Shown: in pieces, positions 35,705 through 45,062 of the stretch
Layout of the letters: the number at the start of each line of letters is the position of its first letter
How positions within the stretch are numbered: position 1 is the stretch's first letter
Source: Leptospira levettii
GTDB taxonomy: Bacteria; Spirochaetota; Leptospiria; Leptospirales; Leptospiraceae
Length of the DNA stretch: 64,000 bases
Direction of reading: 5' to 3'
NCBI RefSeq assembly: GCF_002812085.1
Contig: NZ_NPDM01000004.1
Span: forward strand, 62,001-126,000
Program-made: the position numbers and the translations under genes
Notes under the pieces: model-generated
The model's database searches: none
Told to the model about the DNA's origin: nothing
The model's input: only the letters and a program-made list of their open reading frames with translations

Positions 35705-36966
35705 TGGACAACATTCGTTTCGGACGAACCAATGAATCTATTTCTTTTTTTATTCGATGGTCACTGATCATCATGACAATCGCTGGTATTGTGGGAAGTA
35801 TCTCTGCTTTCTTTTTACATGCATTGGAATTTGTTTCCAAGGTAAGAGAAAATCACGTTCAACTTTTATACTTTTTACCATTAGCAGGTTTATTCATTGG
35901 ATGGTTTTACCACCACTTCGGATCAAAAGCAAATAAAGGGAACAATCTATTATTAGAAGAAATCCATTCGCCAAGTTCAGTAATTCCCATTAGAATGACC
36001 CCTTTTGTGTTAGTTGGAACTCTCATCACTCACTTATTTGGTGGATCAGCAGGTAGGGAAGGGACAGCAGTGCAAATGGGTGGTTCCATTGCCCATCAAA
36101 TTGTTCGGGTCATCCCAATGACAAAGGAAGAACAAGAGAGTTTGATCATTCTAGGAATGAGTGCTGGTTTTTCTGCTGTATTTGGTACTCCTATCGCAGC
36201 CGCTATCTTTTCCATTGAAGTGATTTTGGTTGGTTCCTATCGTTGGAAACTTTTTTTGCCATCACTCATCACAGCATGGTTATCACATGAAGTGTGTTTG
36301 TCTTGGAACGTGACTCATTCCCACTTTCCGAAAGTTTCGTTTGATTGGAATTTTACATCCTTGGTAAGTATTTTTGTATTGGCGATTGTTTCTGGTTTTG
36401 TTGCCAAAAGTTTCATTCATCTCCTACATTTCTTTTCCTCATTCGGAAAAAAATGGATTTTATACCCTCCCTTTCGGCCTATCATCGGTGGAATTATTTT
36501 GGTTTGTTTTTTTATGTTCGGATTGAGTTTGGATTATTTTGGTCTTGGTGTAAAAACCATACAAAACGCTTTCATAGAACCGTTACCAAAAGAGTCATTT
36601 GTTTGGAAACTCCTCTTAACTACAATTACCATTGGATTTGGATTCAAAGGTGGAGAAGTCACTCCTCTTTTTTTCATAGGAGCTACACTCGGGAATTTAT
36701 TGGCAACCCTTGATCCAATCCATCTGGCATTATTTGCAAGTGTTGGTTTTATCTCTGTTTTTTCGGGAGCAACCAATACTCCTTTGGCCTGTGCCATTAT
36801 GGGGATGGAATTATTTGGATATGAATGTGGAATCCTTTATTTGGTCGTAACACAAATCGCGTTCATCATCTCAGGCCACACAAGTATCTATTCCTCACAA
36901 ATCATAGCTAAAAATAAATTATTTCGCTCTACAAAGGATGTTGGGAAACGAATTTCGGATTTGTAA
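35698..36966 (+). CDS. ClC family chloride/proton transporter
   Basis: The 422-residue membrane protein carries ClC signatures: GGSAGREGTAVQMGG (with the gating Glu), GFSAVFGTPIAAAIFSIEV, and GFKGGEVTPLFFIGATLG, as well as FSGATNTPLACAIMGMELFG. The internal Glu used for proton transfer in antiporters is present in FSIEV, so a Cl-/H+ antiporter is favoured over a channel, though fluoride or other anions cannot be excluded. The start may be TTG 35698, GTG 35701 or ATG 35704; AGGTGG at 35685 fits the TTG best. The preceding 195 bases hold only the possible leader peptide. Confidence 0.85.
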   Translation: MVMDNIRFGRTNESISFFIRWSLIIMTIAGIVGSISAFFLHALEFVSKVRENHVQLLYFLPLAGLFIGWFYHHFGSKANKGNNLLLEEIHSPSSVIPIRMTPFVLVGTLITHLFGGSAGREGTAVQMGGSIAHQIVRVIPMTKEEQESLIILGMSAGFSAVFGTPIAAAIFSIEVILVGSYRWKLFLPSLITAWLSHEVCLSWNVTHSHFPKVSFDWNFTSLVSIFVLAIVSGFVAKSFIHLLHFFSSFGKKWILYPPFRPIIGGIILVCFFMFGLSLDYFGLGVKTIQNAFIEPLPKESFVWKLLLTTITIGFGFKGGEVTPLFFIGATLGNLLATLDPIHLALFASVGFISVFSGATNTPLACAIMGMELFGYECGILYLVVTQIAFIISGHTSIYSSQIIAKNKLFRSTKDVGKRISDL

Positions 36967-37066
36967 GTTCACGAGATTGTTTTGTCTCGGATCCTATCGA
37001 CAAAAAACCTCTGTTTGATGGCGGGATTCAGTTTTCCTTCCATCATCTGTTTATAATTTCCTTCCT

Positions 37067-37107
37067 AAAATGGGAAAATGATGCAACTCACTCCCATTTT
37101 TTTTTTT
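37067..37107 (+). terminator. Probable Rho-independent terminator after ClC gene
   Basis: AAAATGGGA (37067-37075) and TCCCATTTT (37092-37100) pair with a 16-nt loop, and a run of T's follows to 37107. It lies about 100 bases after the ClC stop. Confidence 0.5.
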
Positions 37108-37182
37108 AAAATGTTTTACCTTTTCTGAGAATATGCCTATTTTGATTTGTTAATTCTCATACAGAAACATTTGGAAACTCAT

Positions 37183-38322
37183 ATGAAAAAACTGCTTATC
37201 ATCATCCTTGTCACTCTCACATTCGCCCAATGCCAAAAATTTTCTTTTGGTCAAAAAGAATCAAAAGATGAAACTGCAGGTGCAGTTGTTACCTTCTTAC
37301 AAGGCCAAGTGGTCCTGATGAAGGAAGGTAAGGAAACGTTTGCAAGCCTAGGAGATGTCGTAAAACCTGGCGATCGGATTTTATCCAAACTTGGGAAAGT
37401 TGACTTACAAACCTACCGCGGTGAAATCATTCGGATCAAAGAAAATTCGGATGTAATATTTCGAGATTTAGCAGGGGACAAACAACCGAATACTGACCTC
37501 TACATCTTGGCAGGAAACCTTTTAGTTAAATCAGTAAAATTAAAAGCGAATCAAAATCTATCCATCTCCTCTCCAACAATGGTGGCGGGTGTTAGGGGAA
37601 CTGTCTTCTCATTTGAATTGGAGAAAGGTTCTGTTCCAAAGGTGAAAGTATACGAAGGAGCAGTTGCTGTTGCCTTTAAGACAGGTCCAAAACTTGTGGA
37701 ACTTAATGATGGTCTTTCCAAAGAAAACTATGACCAATTGGTGAAAACCTTAGAAGAAAATGAAATTGTCCTTGAATCAGGGGAAACCATGGAAGTGAAT
37801 CCTTCCCTAAATGAAATGGTTTATATCATCAATGCAAAAATGGCAGCGTCTTCCATCACAAAGGATGAATTAGCTGGTCTTACCGATTTATATAAAGGGA
37901 TCTCAAAAGTTGAAAGTCCAGTGACTCCCAAAGAAAAAGCAGAAGCAGAGACCCTTGTTTCCATTGATAACTCACTTGTACAAAAACAAGTGGAGAACAA
38001 AGCAGAAAACCCAGCTGTTACCCAAGAAATTGTTGAGAACATTGAAAAAGAACACGAGAGCAAACGTAACGAAGCATTAACTAATATTACTACCGAAGCT
38101 GAAAAAATGGGACTTCAAAACGAAGAAGACATTCAAAATCATTACAGTGTTTTAGAAACCATTCATAAATCAAATGGAGAAGTTTTATCAGGTGCAGTAG
38201 TGGCTCAGTTAGGTGACATTTTTATCGTGCATTCCACCAAAGGAGTTTTCCAACTAAAAGTGGATGATATTGAATACGTAGAATATAAAAATTTCAAAGT
38301 GCTAACAAAAACCAAAAAATAA
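37183..38322 (+). CDS. FecR-domain lipoprotein
   Basis: I choose ATG 37183 because it places a compact lipoprotein signal at the start (MKKLLIIILVTLTFAQC); 379 residues result, with Cys about 17 as lipidation site. A FecR-type beta-domain follows (LGDVVKPGDRILSKLGKVDLQ, then SSPTMVAGVRGTVFSFE), typical of this domain family in spirochaete surface proteins. The C-terminal half is Glu/Lys-rich with helical segments (PKEKAEAETLVSIDNS, then NIEKEHESKRNEA). There is no fecI-type sigma factor or TonB receptor nearby, so it is probably not an iron-signalling FecR. Function is unknown. Confidence 0.75.
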   Translation: MKKLLIIILVTLTFAQCQKFSFGQKESKDETAGAVVTFLQGQVVLMKEGKETFASLGDVVKPGDRILSKLGKVDLQTYRGEIIRIKENSDVIFRDLAGDKQPNTDLYILAGNLLVKSVKLKANQNLSISSPTMVAGVRGTVFSFELEKGSVPKVKVYEGAVAVAFKTGPKLVELNDGLSKENYDQLVKTLEENEIVLESGETMEVNPSLNEMVYIINAKMAASSITKDELAGLTDLYKGISKVESPVTPKEKAEAETLVSIDNSLVQKQVENKAENPAVTQEIVENIEKEHESKRNEALTNITTEAEKMGLQNEEDIQNHYSVLETIHKSNGEVLSGAVVAQLGDIFIVHSTKGVFQLKVDDIEYVEYKNFKVLTKTKK

Positions 38323-38337
38323 TCTATCAAAGCATAG

Positions 38338-38364
38338 CACGATTCCTCTGAAAAGAGGGTCGTG
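38338..38364 (+). terminator. Hairpin after the FecR lipoprotein gene
   Basis: CACGA and CCTCT pair with AGAGG and TCGTG around a GAAA loop. The stem is strong but the tail (TATTATG) is not T-rich, so it may be an RNA-stabilising hairpin or a weak terminator. Confidence 0.45.
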
Positions 38365-38478
38365 TATTATGTATCTTCCCTTCCCAAACAGAAAACGCTG
38401 TTTATTTAGGCGGGAATTTTCCAAAACAATTACACGAAACAATTTACAAAAATTTCCAAACACATAAGATCGATCCCT

Positions 38479-40551
38479 ATGAGTATACGCCAGAGGGTTT
38501 CTCTTTTCATTGCTGGAATTTTATTTGTGGGTTTTACGATACTGACGTCGTTTCAAATCTACAGAACAATCACTGACCTTCGCTTAGAAATCCAAGAAAA
38601 TGCAAAAATCACATCCGAAAAATGGTCCTTTCAAATCCAAGAACATTTAAATGCGATGATGGGAGTCATTCGTGGTTATCGATTTGCATTGTTTTATGCT
38701 TCTCCCCCTAGGGAATCGATGGTGAGTAGCCTTCGTGAAATTTTAGAAAGGAATGATAATATTTTTGGAATTTGGCTTTGTTATGAACCAAATGCTTATG
38801 AAGGACGGGATGCTGCTTTTGTGGGAAAACCGGGACATGATAAAACAGGAAGGTTCATTCCCTATCTACATCACACTCCCGATGGAAAAATCAATTTTGA
38901 ACCCCTTGTTGATTATGATAATCCAAATGGCGCAGGTGATTTTTATCTCCAAGTAAAAAAGACAAATAAAGCCAAAGTGTTTGGTCCTTATGAATACCTA
39001 GCTGGTGGGAAAAAAATCCAAATGATTTCACTAGTTGTACCCATTTATCCCAAGGGTAAATTTTTAGGTGCAGCAGGAATTGATTTAGAGATTGGTACCC
39101 TCCAGGAAAAAATTGGGGACAACCGGCCATTCCGTGGTCAAGGTTATATCTCCTTTATATCGGATAACGGAACTTATGTGATGTATGGCCAAGACAAAGA
39201 AAAACTTGGTAAAAAAATCCAAAACCCAGAACATCTCAAAATATATTTAGAAAAACTGAAACTAGGAGAAATGTTTACCATCCAACATGATGGATACACG
39301 GATTATTTTACTCCATTTCATATTGGAAAAGATCCACAATTTTGGGCATTGCAGGTCAGTATCCCAGATTCAATACTCACCGAACAAGTTACAAAAGTAA
39401 TCCTCAGTTCGGTGACGATCTCTTTACTCATTCTTTTTGTTGTATTGTTTTTCTTAAATTTTGTTTTTAAAAATTTGATTAGTAACCGCTTAAACAAAGC
39501 AATCCAATTTTCCTCTCAAATTGCAAGTGGTAATTTATCAACTTCTGCGGACGAAATCAATACTGATGAAATTGGTAGTTTGTTAGATTCGATGAACCAA
39601 ATGAGAAATAGTTTGGTATCAATCATTGGTGATATCAAACAAACAGTGGAAAAATTGGGTAACCAATCAAAACAAATGGCTTCAACCTCCCAAAACCTAT
39701 CCGATATTTCTCAAACACAGGCAAGTGCGGCAGAAGAATCTTCAGCTGCCGTAGAAGAATTGTCTGCTTCTGCTGATAATGTTGGTAAATCAATGGAAGA
39801 AGCTGTTCTCAAGATGAAAGAAATTGATAAGTCCGTTCTAACACTTCGGGAAGAAGTACAAAACATCAATAAAGAGATGGAATACTTGGCTAAGTTTGCA
39901 TCGGAATCACGAGAACACGCTTTGGTTGGTGAAACCGCCATGAACGATTCCACAAAAGCGATGGAAGACATTGGTGAAAAAGCGGAACGAATCAGTGAAG
40001 TATTGGATATCATAACAGAAATCTCAGAGAAAACGAATTTATTAGCACTCAATGCAGCCATAGAAGCAGCAAGAGCAGGGGATGCAGGACGCGGATTTGC
40101 TGTGGTAGCAGAAGAAATTGGTAAACTTGCATTACAAACTGGAACATCAGTGAAAGAAATTGGAGATTTAGTTATTTCTACAAATTCAGCTGTGGAAAAT
40201 GGAAATCAAAAAGTAACCGAAGCCGCTCAAGTTTTAAATCTATTGAATAATAGGGTAAAAGAATTTGAAACATCCGCAAAACGCGTATTAAATTCAGTTC
40301 TCTTGCAGGAAAATAATGCAAAAGACATTGCGCAAAATTCAAATTTACTTACTAACCTAAATTTACAAATTGAAGAAGCAGTGTTTGAACAAAAACGAGC
40401 AACAGAAGAAATTTCTAAAACAATCATTAGTATATCCAACGGTACTCAGGATGTTGCCTCGGGATCTGACCAACTAACCATTGTTTCGGCCGAGATCGCT
40501 TCACAAGCTTCTTACCTATCCACACAAGTTGAAAAATTCAAATTGAAATAA
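38479..40551 (+). CDS. Methyl-accepting chemotaxis protein with dCache sensor
   Basis: The 690-residue chemoreceptor has a membrane helix at about 9-29, a periplasmic dCache domain to about 305 ([40 protein letters not shown]), a second helix ([20 protein letters not shown]), HAMP, and an MCP signalling domain. The hairpin tip [20 protein letters not shown] shows the standard MCP core, and the sequence [18 protein letters not shown] follows. Glu/Gln pairs for methylation are present in both helices. It is a single gene with a good terminator. The ligand is unknown; dCache sensors often bind amino acids or organic acids. Confidence 0.93.
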   Translation: MSIRQRVSLFIAGILFVGFTILTSFQIYRTITDLRLEIQENAKITSEKWSFQIQEHLNAMMGVIRGYRFALFYASPPRESMVSSLREILERNDNIFGIWLCYEPNAYEGRDAAFVGKPGHDKTGRFIPYLHHTPDGKINFEPLVDYDNPNGAGDFYLQVKKTNKAKVFGPYEYLAGGKKIQMISLVVPIYPKGKFLGAAGIDLEIGTLQEKIGDNRPFRGQGYISFISDNGTYVMYGQDKEKLGKKIQNPEHLKIYLEKLKLGEMFTIQHDGYTDYFTPFHIGKDPQFWALQVSIPDSILTEQVTKVILSSVTISLLILFVVLFFLNFVFKNLISNRLNKAIQFSSQIASGNLSTSADEINTDEIGSLLDSMNQMRNSLVSIIGDIKQTVEKLGNQSKQMASTSQNLSDISQTQASAAEESSAAVEELSASADNVGKSMEEAVLKMKEIDKSVLTLREEVQNINKEMEYLAKFASESREHALVGETAMNDSTKAMEDIGEKAERISEVLDIITEISEKTNLLALNAAIEAARAGDAGRGFAVVAEEIGKLALQTGTSVKEIGDLVISTNSAVENGNQKVTEAAQVLNLLNNRVKEFETSAKRVLNSVLLQENNAKDIAQNSNLLTNLNLQIEEAVFEQKRATEEISKTIISISNGTQDVASGSDQLTIVSAEIASQASYLSTQVEKFKLK

Positions 40552-40582
40552 AAAAAAGCCCACGTAAAAGTGGGCTTCCTTT
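40551..40582. terminator. Bidirectional terminator between chemoreceptor and CoA-ester lyase
   Basis: GCCCAC (40558-40563) and GTGGGC (40570-40575) form a stem, with seven A's before it (a T-tract for the minus-strand gene) and TTCCTTT after it. Confidence 0.7.
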
Positions 40583-40609
40583 ATAAAATTTCTAATTAGA
40601 TTTAGAAAT

Positions 40610-41602
40610 CTATTTTGAGAAAAATCTTTTTTCAACTTCGTCTGGAAGTTTTTGACCTGTGAGTTTTGCTCTTTGGACTAGTTCCCAGAAATAACGGTAA
40701 GTTGCTCGGTCATGAAGGTCTCCATCATGTTGGATTGGTCCCCAATCAGCATCTTGTGCTTTGATAAGAATATCACAAGCAGTTTGAGTTTCTGCAAAGT
40801 TAGGTGCCATCGCATCTAAAATCGATTGGATTTGTGCTGGATAAATTGACCACATACGTAAGAAACCAAATTCATCATGAGCACGTTTTGCATCCTGGTA
40901 TGTTTGGTAAGTGTTTTTTAAATCCAAAGTTACGTTGTGTGCAGGGATCACTCCATTCATAAGTGCTGCTGCAACCATAGTTGATTTTGCACGTCTTAAT
41001 AATTCGTGATCAAATTGACCAGGTGACTTCATGCAGGAAGCAGGAATTGCACCATGGTGACCAGAGATAAAATCCATAAGTCCAAAATCCAAAACTTGTA
41101 ACCATGGAAGGCTTGCGATTTCGAATACATCGTTTAATGCACCGTGAGTTTCAATCAAAACGTGAATTGGGATTTCTCTTTTGATCCCAGCTTTTTTGCA
41201 AGCATCTTGGATATAAGTGATTTGTTCTTTCACTTGGCTTGCTTTTGTAGGTTTTGGAATTGTGATATAAGCGATTACGTTTCCAGCACCTGGAACGATG
41301 ATATCAATATCACCTCTCCAATGTTCGTTGGTATAGTCATGAATACGAACACCACTCATCTTATGTTTGTTGAGTTCAGAGTTTTGAATGCGAACAATCA
41401 TTTCTGCATGTTCTTTTTCTTTCCCTGTTTGAGCACCGTCTTCACAGTCCATCGTAATGTCGAAAAGTCCGCCAAGTTTGTTTTGTAACTCGAGTGCTTT
41501 TGTGATGAGTTTTTCAGATCCAGCGAAGTGTTCACAAGCAGGGATGATAGGGAAAGGTTTTTCTCCTGCAAAGAGAGCTGATTGCGGGTGAGTCAGTGCC
41601 AT
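40610..41602 (-). CDS. CoA-ester lyase (malyl/citramalyl-CoA lyase, HpcH/HpaI family)
   Basis: The 330-residue protein has the CitE/HpcH fold: TMDCEDGAQTGKE and VRIHDYTNEHWRGDI near the N-terminus, PIHVLIETHGALNDVFEIA and LDFGLMDFISGHHGAIP in the middle (metal-binding Glu and Asp), and FLRMWSIYPAQIQSILDAM near the end. The family cleaves malyl-CoA, citramalyl-CoA or related 3-hydroxy-acyl-CoA to acetyl-CoA and glyoxylate or pyruvate. It is not CitE, as no citrate lyase subunits accompany it. AAAGG lies before the ATG as ribosome binding site. Substrate unresolved. Confidence 0.82.
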   Translation of the reverse strand: MALTHPQSALFAGEKPFPIIPACEHFAGSEKLITKALELQNKLGGLFDITMDCEDGAQTGKEKEHAEMIVRIQNSELNKHKMSGVRIHDYTNEHWRGDIDIIVPGAGNVIAYITIPKPTKASQVKEQITYIQDACKKAGIKREIPIHVLIETHGALNDVFEIASLPWLQVLDFGLMDFISGHHGAIPASCMKSPGQFDHELLRRAKSTMVAAALMNGVIPAHNVTLDLKNTYQTYQDAKRAHDEFGFLRMWSIYPAQIQSILDAMAPNFAETQTACDILIKAQDADWGPIQHDGDLHDRATYRYFWELVQRAKLTGQKLPDEVEKRFFSK

Positions 41603-41761
41603 TTAGTATACCTTTTTCGGATTTTTTTACCAAGTTTTGTGAATTTTGCCTGTCGTCCAGGATTTAATGGCAAAATCTGAACTGCACTAAGCCCCATAGA
41701 ACCTTTCCAGCAATTTTACATGGAAGGTAATTCTCTCAGCATTCAGAAATTTCTGGGCGAA

Positions 41762-41850
41762 CCCTTTGTGCCAAAGGGCCGGGCCAGTCCGGGCTCCGCC
41801 TTACGGCTTCGGTCGAAAATCGACTTCCCCTTCCTGTCCCTTTCGCAATT
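41762..41850. repeat. GC-rich palindromic element, possible interspersed repeat
   Basis: The segment holds CCCTTTG-TGC-CAAAGGG (41762-41778) and GTCGA-AAA-TCGAC (41812-41824), with GGCCGGGCC and TCCGCCTTACGGCTTCGGTCG between them (shortened here). GC is far above the window average. It lies between the divergent CoA-lyase gene and the globin. A repeated palindromic element is likely, but only one copy is visible in this window. Confidence 0.4.
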
Positions 41851-41862
41851 CTGGAAATTGAT

Positions 41863-42330
41863 TTGGATCCAAACGATATTTACACTCCACCAGGCGGACC
41901 ACCGCCGACCAATCCCAACGTGAAACATCTTTATGAAAAATGGGGGGAAACAAACATCCGTCAGTTAGTTTCCGATTTTTATGATCTGATCCGTACCTCA
42001 GAGATCCGTTGGATGTTTAAGGGAGATTGGGATTTGGCAAAAGAGAAACAAGCTGATTTTTTGATTCAGGTGTTAGGTGGTCCAAGTTATTATATCGAAA
42101 AATGGGGTCCTGCCAGGATGAGGATGCGTCATTTTGTATTTCCCATCTCAGAAAAAGAAAGGACAACTTGGTTTCAATGTTATGATGAGGCCTTACAAAA
42201 ATTTGATTTCGATCATGATGACAAAATCGATTTTCTTTACTTTCTGGATGGATTTAGTGGTTGGATGGTGAACCGAAAAGAACCACCAGTGGAAAAGTAT
42301 TCTGAATCTGATACCCAAGAAAATGGGTAA
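41863..42330 (+). CDS. Truncated haemoglobin, group II-like
   Basis: The 155-residue protein is a two-over-two globin. Tyr40 (DFYDL, B10), His90 (MRMRHFVF, probable proximal F8) and Trp103 (RTTWFQCYDEAL, G8) are the haem-pocket residues expected in group II truncated haemoglobins. The family binds O2 or NO. A proline-rich leader (YTPPGGPPPTNPN) precedes the fold. The start is uncertain: TTG 41863 is the first good candidate, but ATT 41857 or CTG 41851 are possible and no clear ribosome binding site is seen. Confidence 0.8.
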   Translation: MDPNDIYTPPGGPPPTNPNVKHLYEKWGETNIRQLVSDFYDLIRTSEIRWMFKGDWDLAKEKQADFLIQVLGGPSYYIEKWGPARMRMRHFVFPISEKERTTWFQCYDEALQKFDFDHDDKIDFLYFLDGFSGWMVNRKEPPVEKYSESDTQENG

Positions 42331-42427
42331 AACCACTTTCTTACATTTCCTAAAAATTGATATTGAATGTAATTACGAAGTATCGATCGATTTACACAGC
42401 AGATATTTATGCGAATCTTACAATGGA

Positions 42428-43360
42428 TTAGTTATGATTTTCTAGTAGTTTTAAGATGACCGCTTTTTGTGCATCGAGCCTATTTTCAGCTTGAGTGAAA
42501 ATAATAGAACGATCACTTTCCACCATATCTCTCGTGATTTCATAACCTGCATGAATGGGCATGTCGTGCATCACTTTGGCTTTTGTGTGTTTCATCAGTT
42601 CCGCATTCACTTGGTAAGGCATCATCATTTGGATCCGTTCTTCTTTTTCTTTTTGAAACTTTGGATCATTAAAAAATTCCATATCCACCCAAGTATCTGT
42701 GTAAACATAATCAGCGTTCGACACTGCTTTTTTTACATCCATTTCCCATGAAACTGTGCCTTTTTTTTGCGCTCTTTCAATTGCATTTGTAACAATCGAT
42801 TCTTTAGAAGCAATTGGTGTAACGAGAATCAAATGGATTCCGAGGGCAGCCGTAATTTCAACAAGTGAATTGGCAACATTATTATGAACTCCAATGTAAC
42901 ATAACGTTTTCTTTTTCCAGTCATTGGGGGAGTCCATTACAATTGTGAGAATGTCTGCTAAGGATTGACAGGGATGAAATAAATTACAACAGCCATTGAT
43001 AACAGGGACAGTGGATCCAGATTTTAACACTAACAAGTCTTCGTGTTTTTTTAAACGTGCCATAATGATAGCAACATTACTCGAAAGATACCTTCCTTCA
43101 AAATCAATATCGGAAAGTAAAAAATTCGATGCCATCCAATCTAAGAATATTGCATGTCCACCAAGTTCAGTCATGCCAGCTTCGAAAGAGACCCTCGTTC
43201 TCGTAGAAGTTTTCTGGAACAACATTGCGAGAGAACGACCAGACATATGACCTGAAAAGTACACCCGATTTTTCTTTACATACACTGCAAAGTCGAGGAG
43301 TTCCTGGATTTCTCCATCGGACCAATCTTGCCAGGATATCAAATGTTTCACTTGGGACAT
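42428..43360 (-). CDS. Ornithine carbamoyltransferase-like transcarbamylase
   Basis: The 310-residue protein has the carbamoyl phosphate-binding STRTR (52-56) and HPCQ (129-132) motifs, so it is a transcarbamylase. The HCLP motif of ornithine carbamoyltransferases reads HDMP (265-268), losing the ornithine-contacting Cys, and the DxxxSMG loop is replaced by DTWVDMEFFND (222 on). The second substrate may therefore be something other than ornithine, or this is a variant of ArgF. Arginine biosynthesis is likely by family, but I give no symbol. A small PilZ gene lies upstream on the same strand. Confidence 0.75.
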   Translation of the reverse strand: MSQVKHLISWQDWSDGEIQELLDFAVYVKKNRVYFSGHMSGRSLAMLFQKTSTRTRVSFEAGMTELGGHAIFLDWMASNFLLSDIDFEGRYLSSNVAIIMARLKKHEDLLVLKSGSTVPVINGCCNLFHPCQSLADILTIVMDSPNDWKKKTLCYIGVHNNVANSLVEITAALGIHLILVTPIASKESIVTNAIERAQKKGTVSWEMDVKKAVSNADYVYTDTWVDMEFFNDPKFQKEKEERIQMMMPYQVNAELMKHTKAKVMHDMPIHAGYEITRDMVESDRSIIFTQAENRLDAQKAVILKLLENHN

Positions 43361-43439
43361 AGCTTCCTTACAAGTATCGGATTGTATAGTTCCTAAATCG
43401 AGAGGAAAGTCTTCTGATTGGAACGAAGAAATCGTTTTT

Positions 43440-43787
43440 TTATGCTGCTGATTCCGCCATTGATCTTGCGATGATAAAATTCGGTAAAATCAACTCTTCT
43501 GCAAATTTGATCCCAAATTGGATTCCATTTTCAGTTTCTTTCATCCAAGCTATTTTTCCTCTGAACGAAATACGAGACCGTGTTAAATCACTTTCAATGA
43601 CACCAGTGATTTGATCCTTTTCTTTGATTCCAATCTCGTGTTGGATCCAACTACTGACTCCAAGCTCAGAGATGTTACCTATTTTTGTGACCAAAAACTC
43701 TGGTTTTTCATTGATGGAAAAAATTTTTAAGACTAGGTCATCCCATTCGATCGATGGTATTCTTTCTGTTCTTCTTGTGTTTAACAT
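43440..43787 (-). CDS. PilZ domain protein (c-di-GMP binding)
   Basis: I choose ATG 43787, which is preceded by GGGGG, rather than an upstream in-frame ATG at 43853 that has a less convincing N-terminus. The 115-residue protein then begins with MLNTRRTERIP, where RRTER is the RxxxR motif, and continues with GNISELGVSSW, the NxSxxG motif. Both residues sets bind c-di-GMP. No other domain is present, so it is a stand-alone c-di-GMP effector. A region of IAWMKETENGIQFGIKF matches PilZ beta strands. Confidence 0.8.
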   Translation of the reverse strand: MLNTRRTERIPSIEWDDLVLKIFSINEKPEFLVTKIGNISELGVSSWIQHEIGIKEKDQITGVIESDLTRSRISFRGKIAWMKETENGIQFGIKFAEELILPNFIIARSMAESAA

Positions 43788-44075
43788 GATTAGCCCCCTA
43801 ACGATTGTATACATTTCACTGCAAAAATCGTGCCAAGGAGCTAGAGTTGGCAATCGGTGGTTTTTTCATCGTTACAGCACGACTATGCCATGCATTTGCC
43901 TTTGAATGCCGAATCCTTTAGCATCCCGATCGATAAAAAACCGGAAGAATGCCTTCATTATGCTGAGTTTTTACAGGCAAATAGTGAGTTCCTTCTTTCC
44001 TTTTCGATGCATGGAGTATAAATCTCACTTGCCCATATTATTGATTTCTCGGTATATAGCCGATAGAGGAAAGAC

Positions 44076-45062
44076 ATGCTTAAACAAATATTTACACCTT
44101 TTCTAATGACAGCTGTACTCTTTTCTTTGGTCTTTTGTGGCCCTTCAGAAGAAACAAAAGAAATCCAAGGAAAGGCGAAACAAATCATTGGTGCTTTGCC
44201 CGAAAAAATGCCAGGGTCTGAAAATGATTCTGAAAAACTCATTTCACTCGGCAAAAAACTATATTTTGAGAAAAAACTTTCGATGAATGAATCTCAATCC
44301 TGTAATTCCTGTCACAATATTGAAGGAAAATCCGCAGGTGTAGATAACCTTCCCACTTCGCCTGGTGCATTCGGCAAGAATGGTGATCGAAATTCACCTA
44401 CAGTATTAAACGCTGGATTTCACTTTGTCCAATTTTGGGATGGAAGAGCTGCCGACCTAAAAGCACAAGCCAAAGGTCCTATTTTGAATCCAGTGGAAAT
44501 GGCAATGCCATCCGAAAAAGAAGTACTCAAACGAATCAATGAAGATGCTGAATACCCAAAGTTATTTGCGGAAGCTTTTCCTAATGATAAAGATCCCGTT
44601 ACTTATGATAATCTTGCGGGGGCAATTGCTGCGTTTGAACGGACACTCGTGACACCTTCCAGATTTGATGACTTTGTAAAGGGAGATTTCAAAGCAATTA
44701 GCAAAGCGGAACAAGAAGGGTTTAAGAGTTTTCTTGCTGCAGGTTGTACTTCTTGCCACTCTGGAAATTTACTCGGAGGGAATTCTTACAGAAAAGTAGG
44801 TTTAGTAAATGAATACAAAACTGAAGATTTGGGACGTTTTAACGTTACCAAAAAACCCGAAGATAAATTTGTTTTTAAAGTTCCTAGTTTAAGAAACATC
44901 ACTTTAACTGGCCCTTATTTCCATGATGGAAAAATTGCGACAATTGAAGAAGCTGTTCAAAAAATGGCTTACCACCAATTAGGAATCAATCTTTCTGAAG
45001 AAGAAACAAAGAAGATTGTTTTGTTTTTAGGAACGTTGGCTGATAAAAATCGAGCTAACTAG
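44076..45062 (+). CDS. Di-haem cytochrome c peroxidase (lipoprotein)
   Basis: The 328-residue protein has two CxxCH haem motifs: CNSCHN and CTSCHS. The N-terminal LVFCGPS, after a signal core (IFTPFLMTAVLFSLVF), looks like a lipobox, so it is probably anchored in the periplasm. FWDGRAADLKAQAKGPILNP and the AFERTLVTP segment are typical of CcpA/MauG-family di-haem peroxidases, which reduce H2O2 to water. It stands alone and shares four bases at its 3' end with a convergent TetR gene. Peroxide defence fits with the PerR gene at 7125, but no operator was seen here. Confidence 0.9.
   Translation: MLKQIFTPFLMTAVLFSLVFCGPSEETKEIQGKAKQIIGALPEKMPGSENDSEKLISLGKKLYFEKKLSMNESQSCNSCHNIEGKSAGVDNLPTSPGAFGKNGDRNSPTVLNAGFHFVQFWDGRAADLKAQAKGPILNPVEMAMPSEKEVLKRINEDAEYPKLFAEAFPNDKDPVTYDNLAGAIAAFERTLVTPSRFDDFVKGDFKAISKAEQEGFKSFLAAGCTSCHSGNLLGGNSYRKVGLVNEYKTEDLGRFNVTKKPEDKFVFKVPSLRNITLTGPYFHDGKIATIEEAVQKMAYHQLGINLSEEETKKIVLFLGTLADKNRAN

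Noticed and set aside
37147..37182. Upstream start for the FecR lipoprotein
   Set aside because: It would add 12 residues before the lipoprotein signal; ATG 37183 is the standard form.
37183..38322. FecR of an iron-citrate signalling system
   Set aside because: No ECF sigma factor or TonB receptor is adjacent, and the protein is a lipoprotein with a long acidic helical tail.
41720..41928. Overlapping open frames on both strands between the CoA-lyase and globin genes
   Set aside because: They result from stop-poor GC-rich sequence in the palindromic element, with no ribosome binding site or protein-like content.
43906..44106. 66-codon frame before the di-haem peroxidase gene
   Set aside because: It overlaps the start of the real gene in another frame and shows no domain or ribosome binding site.
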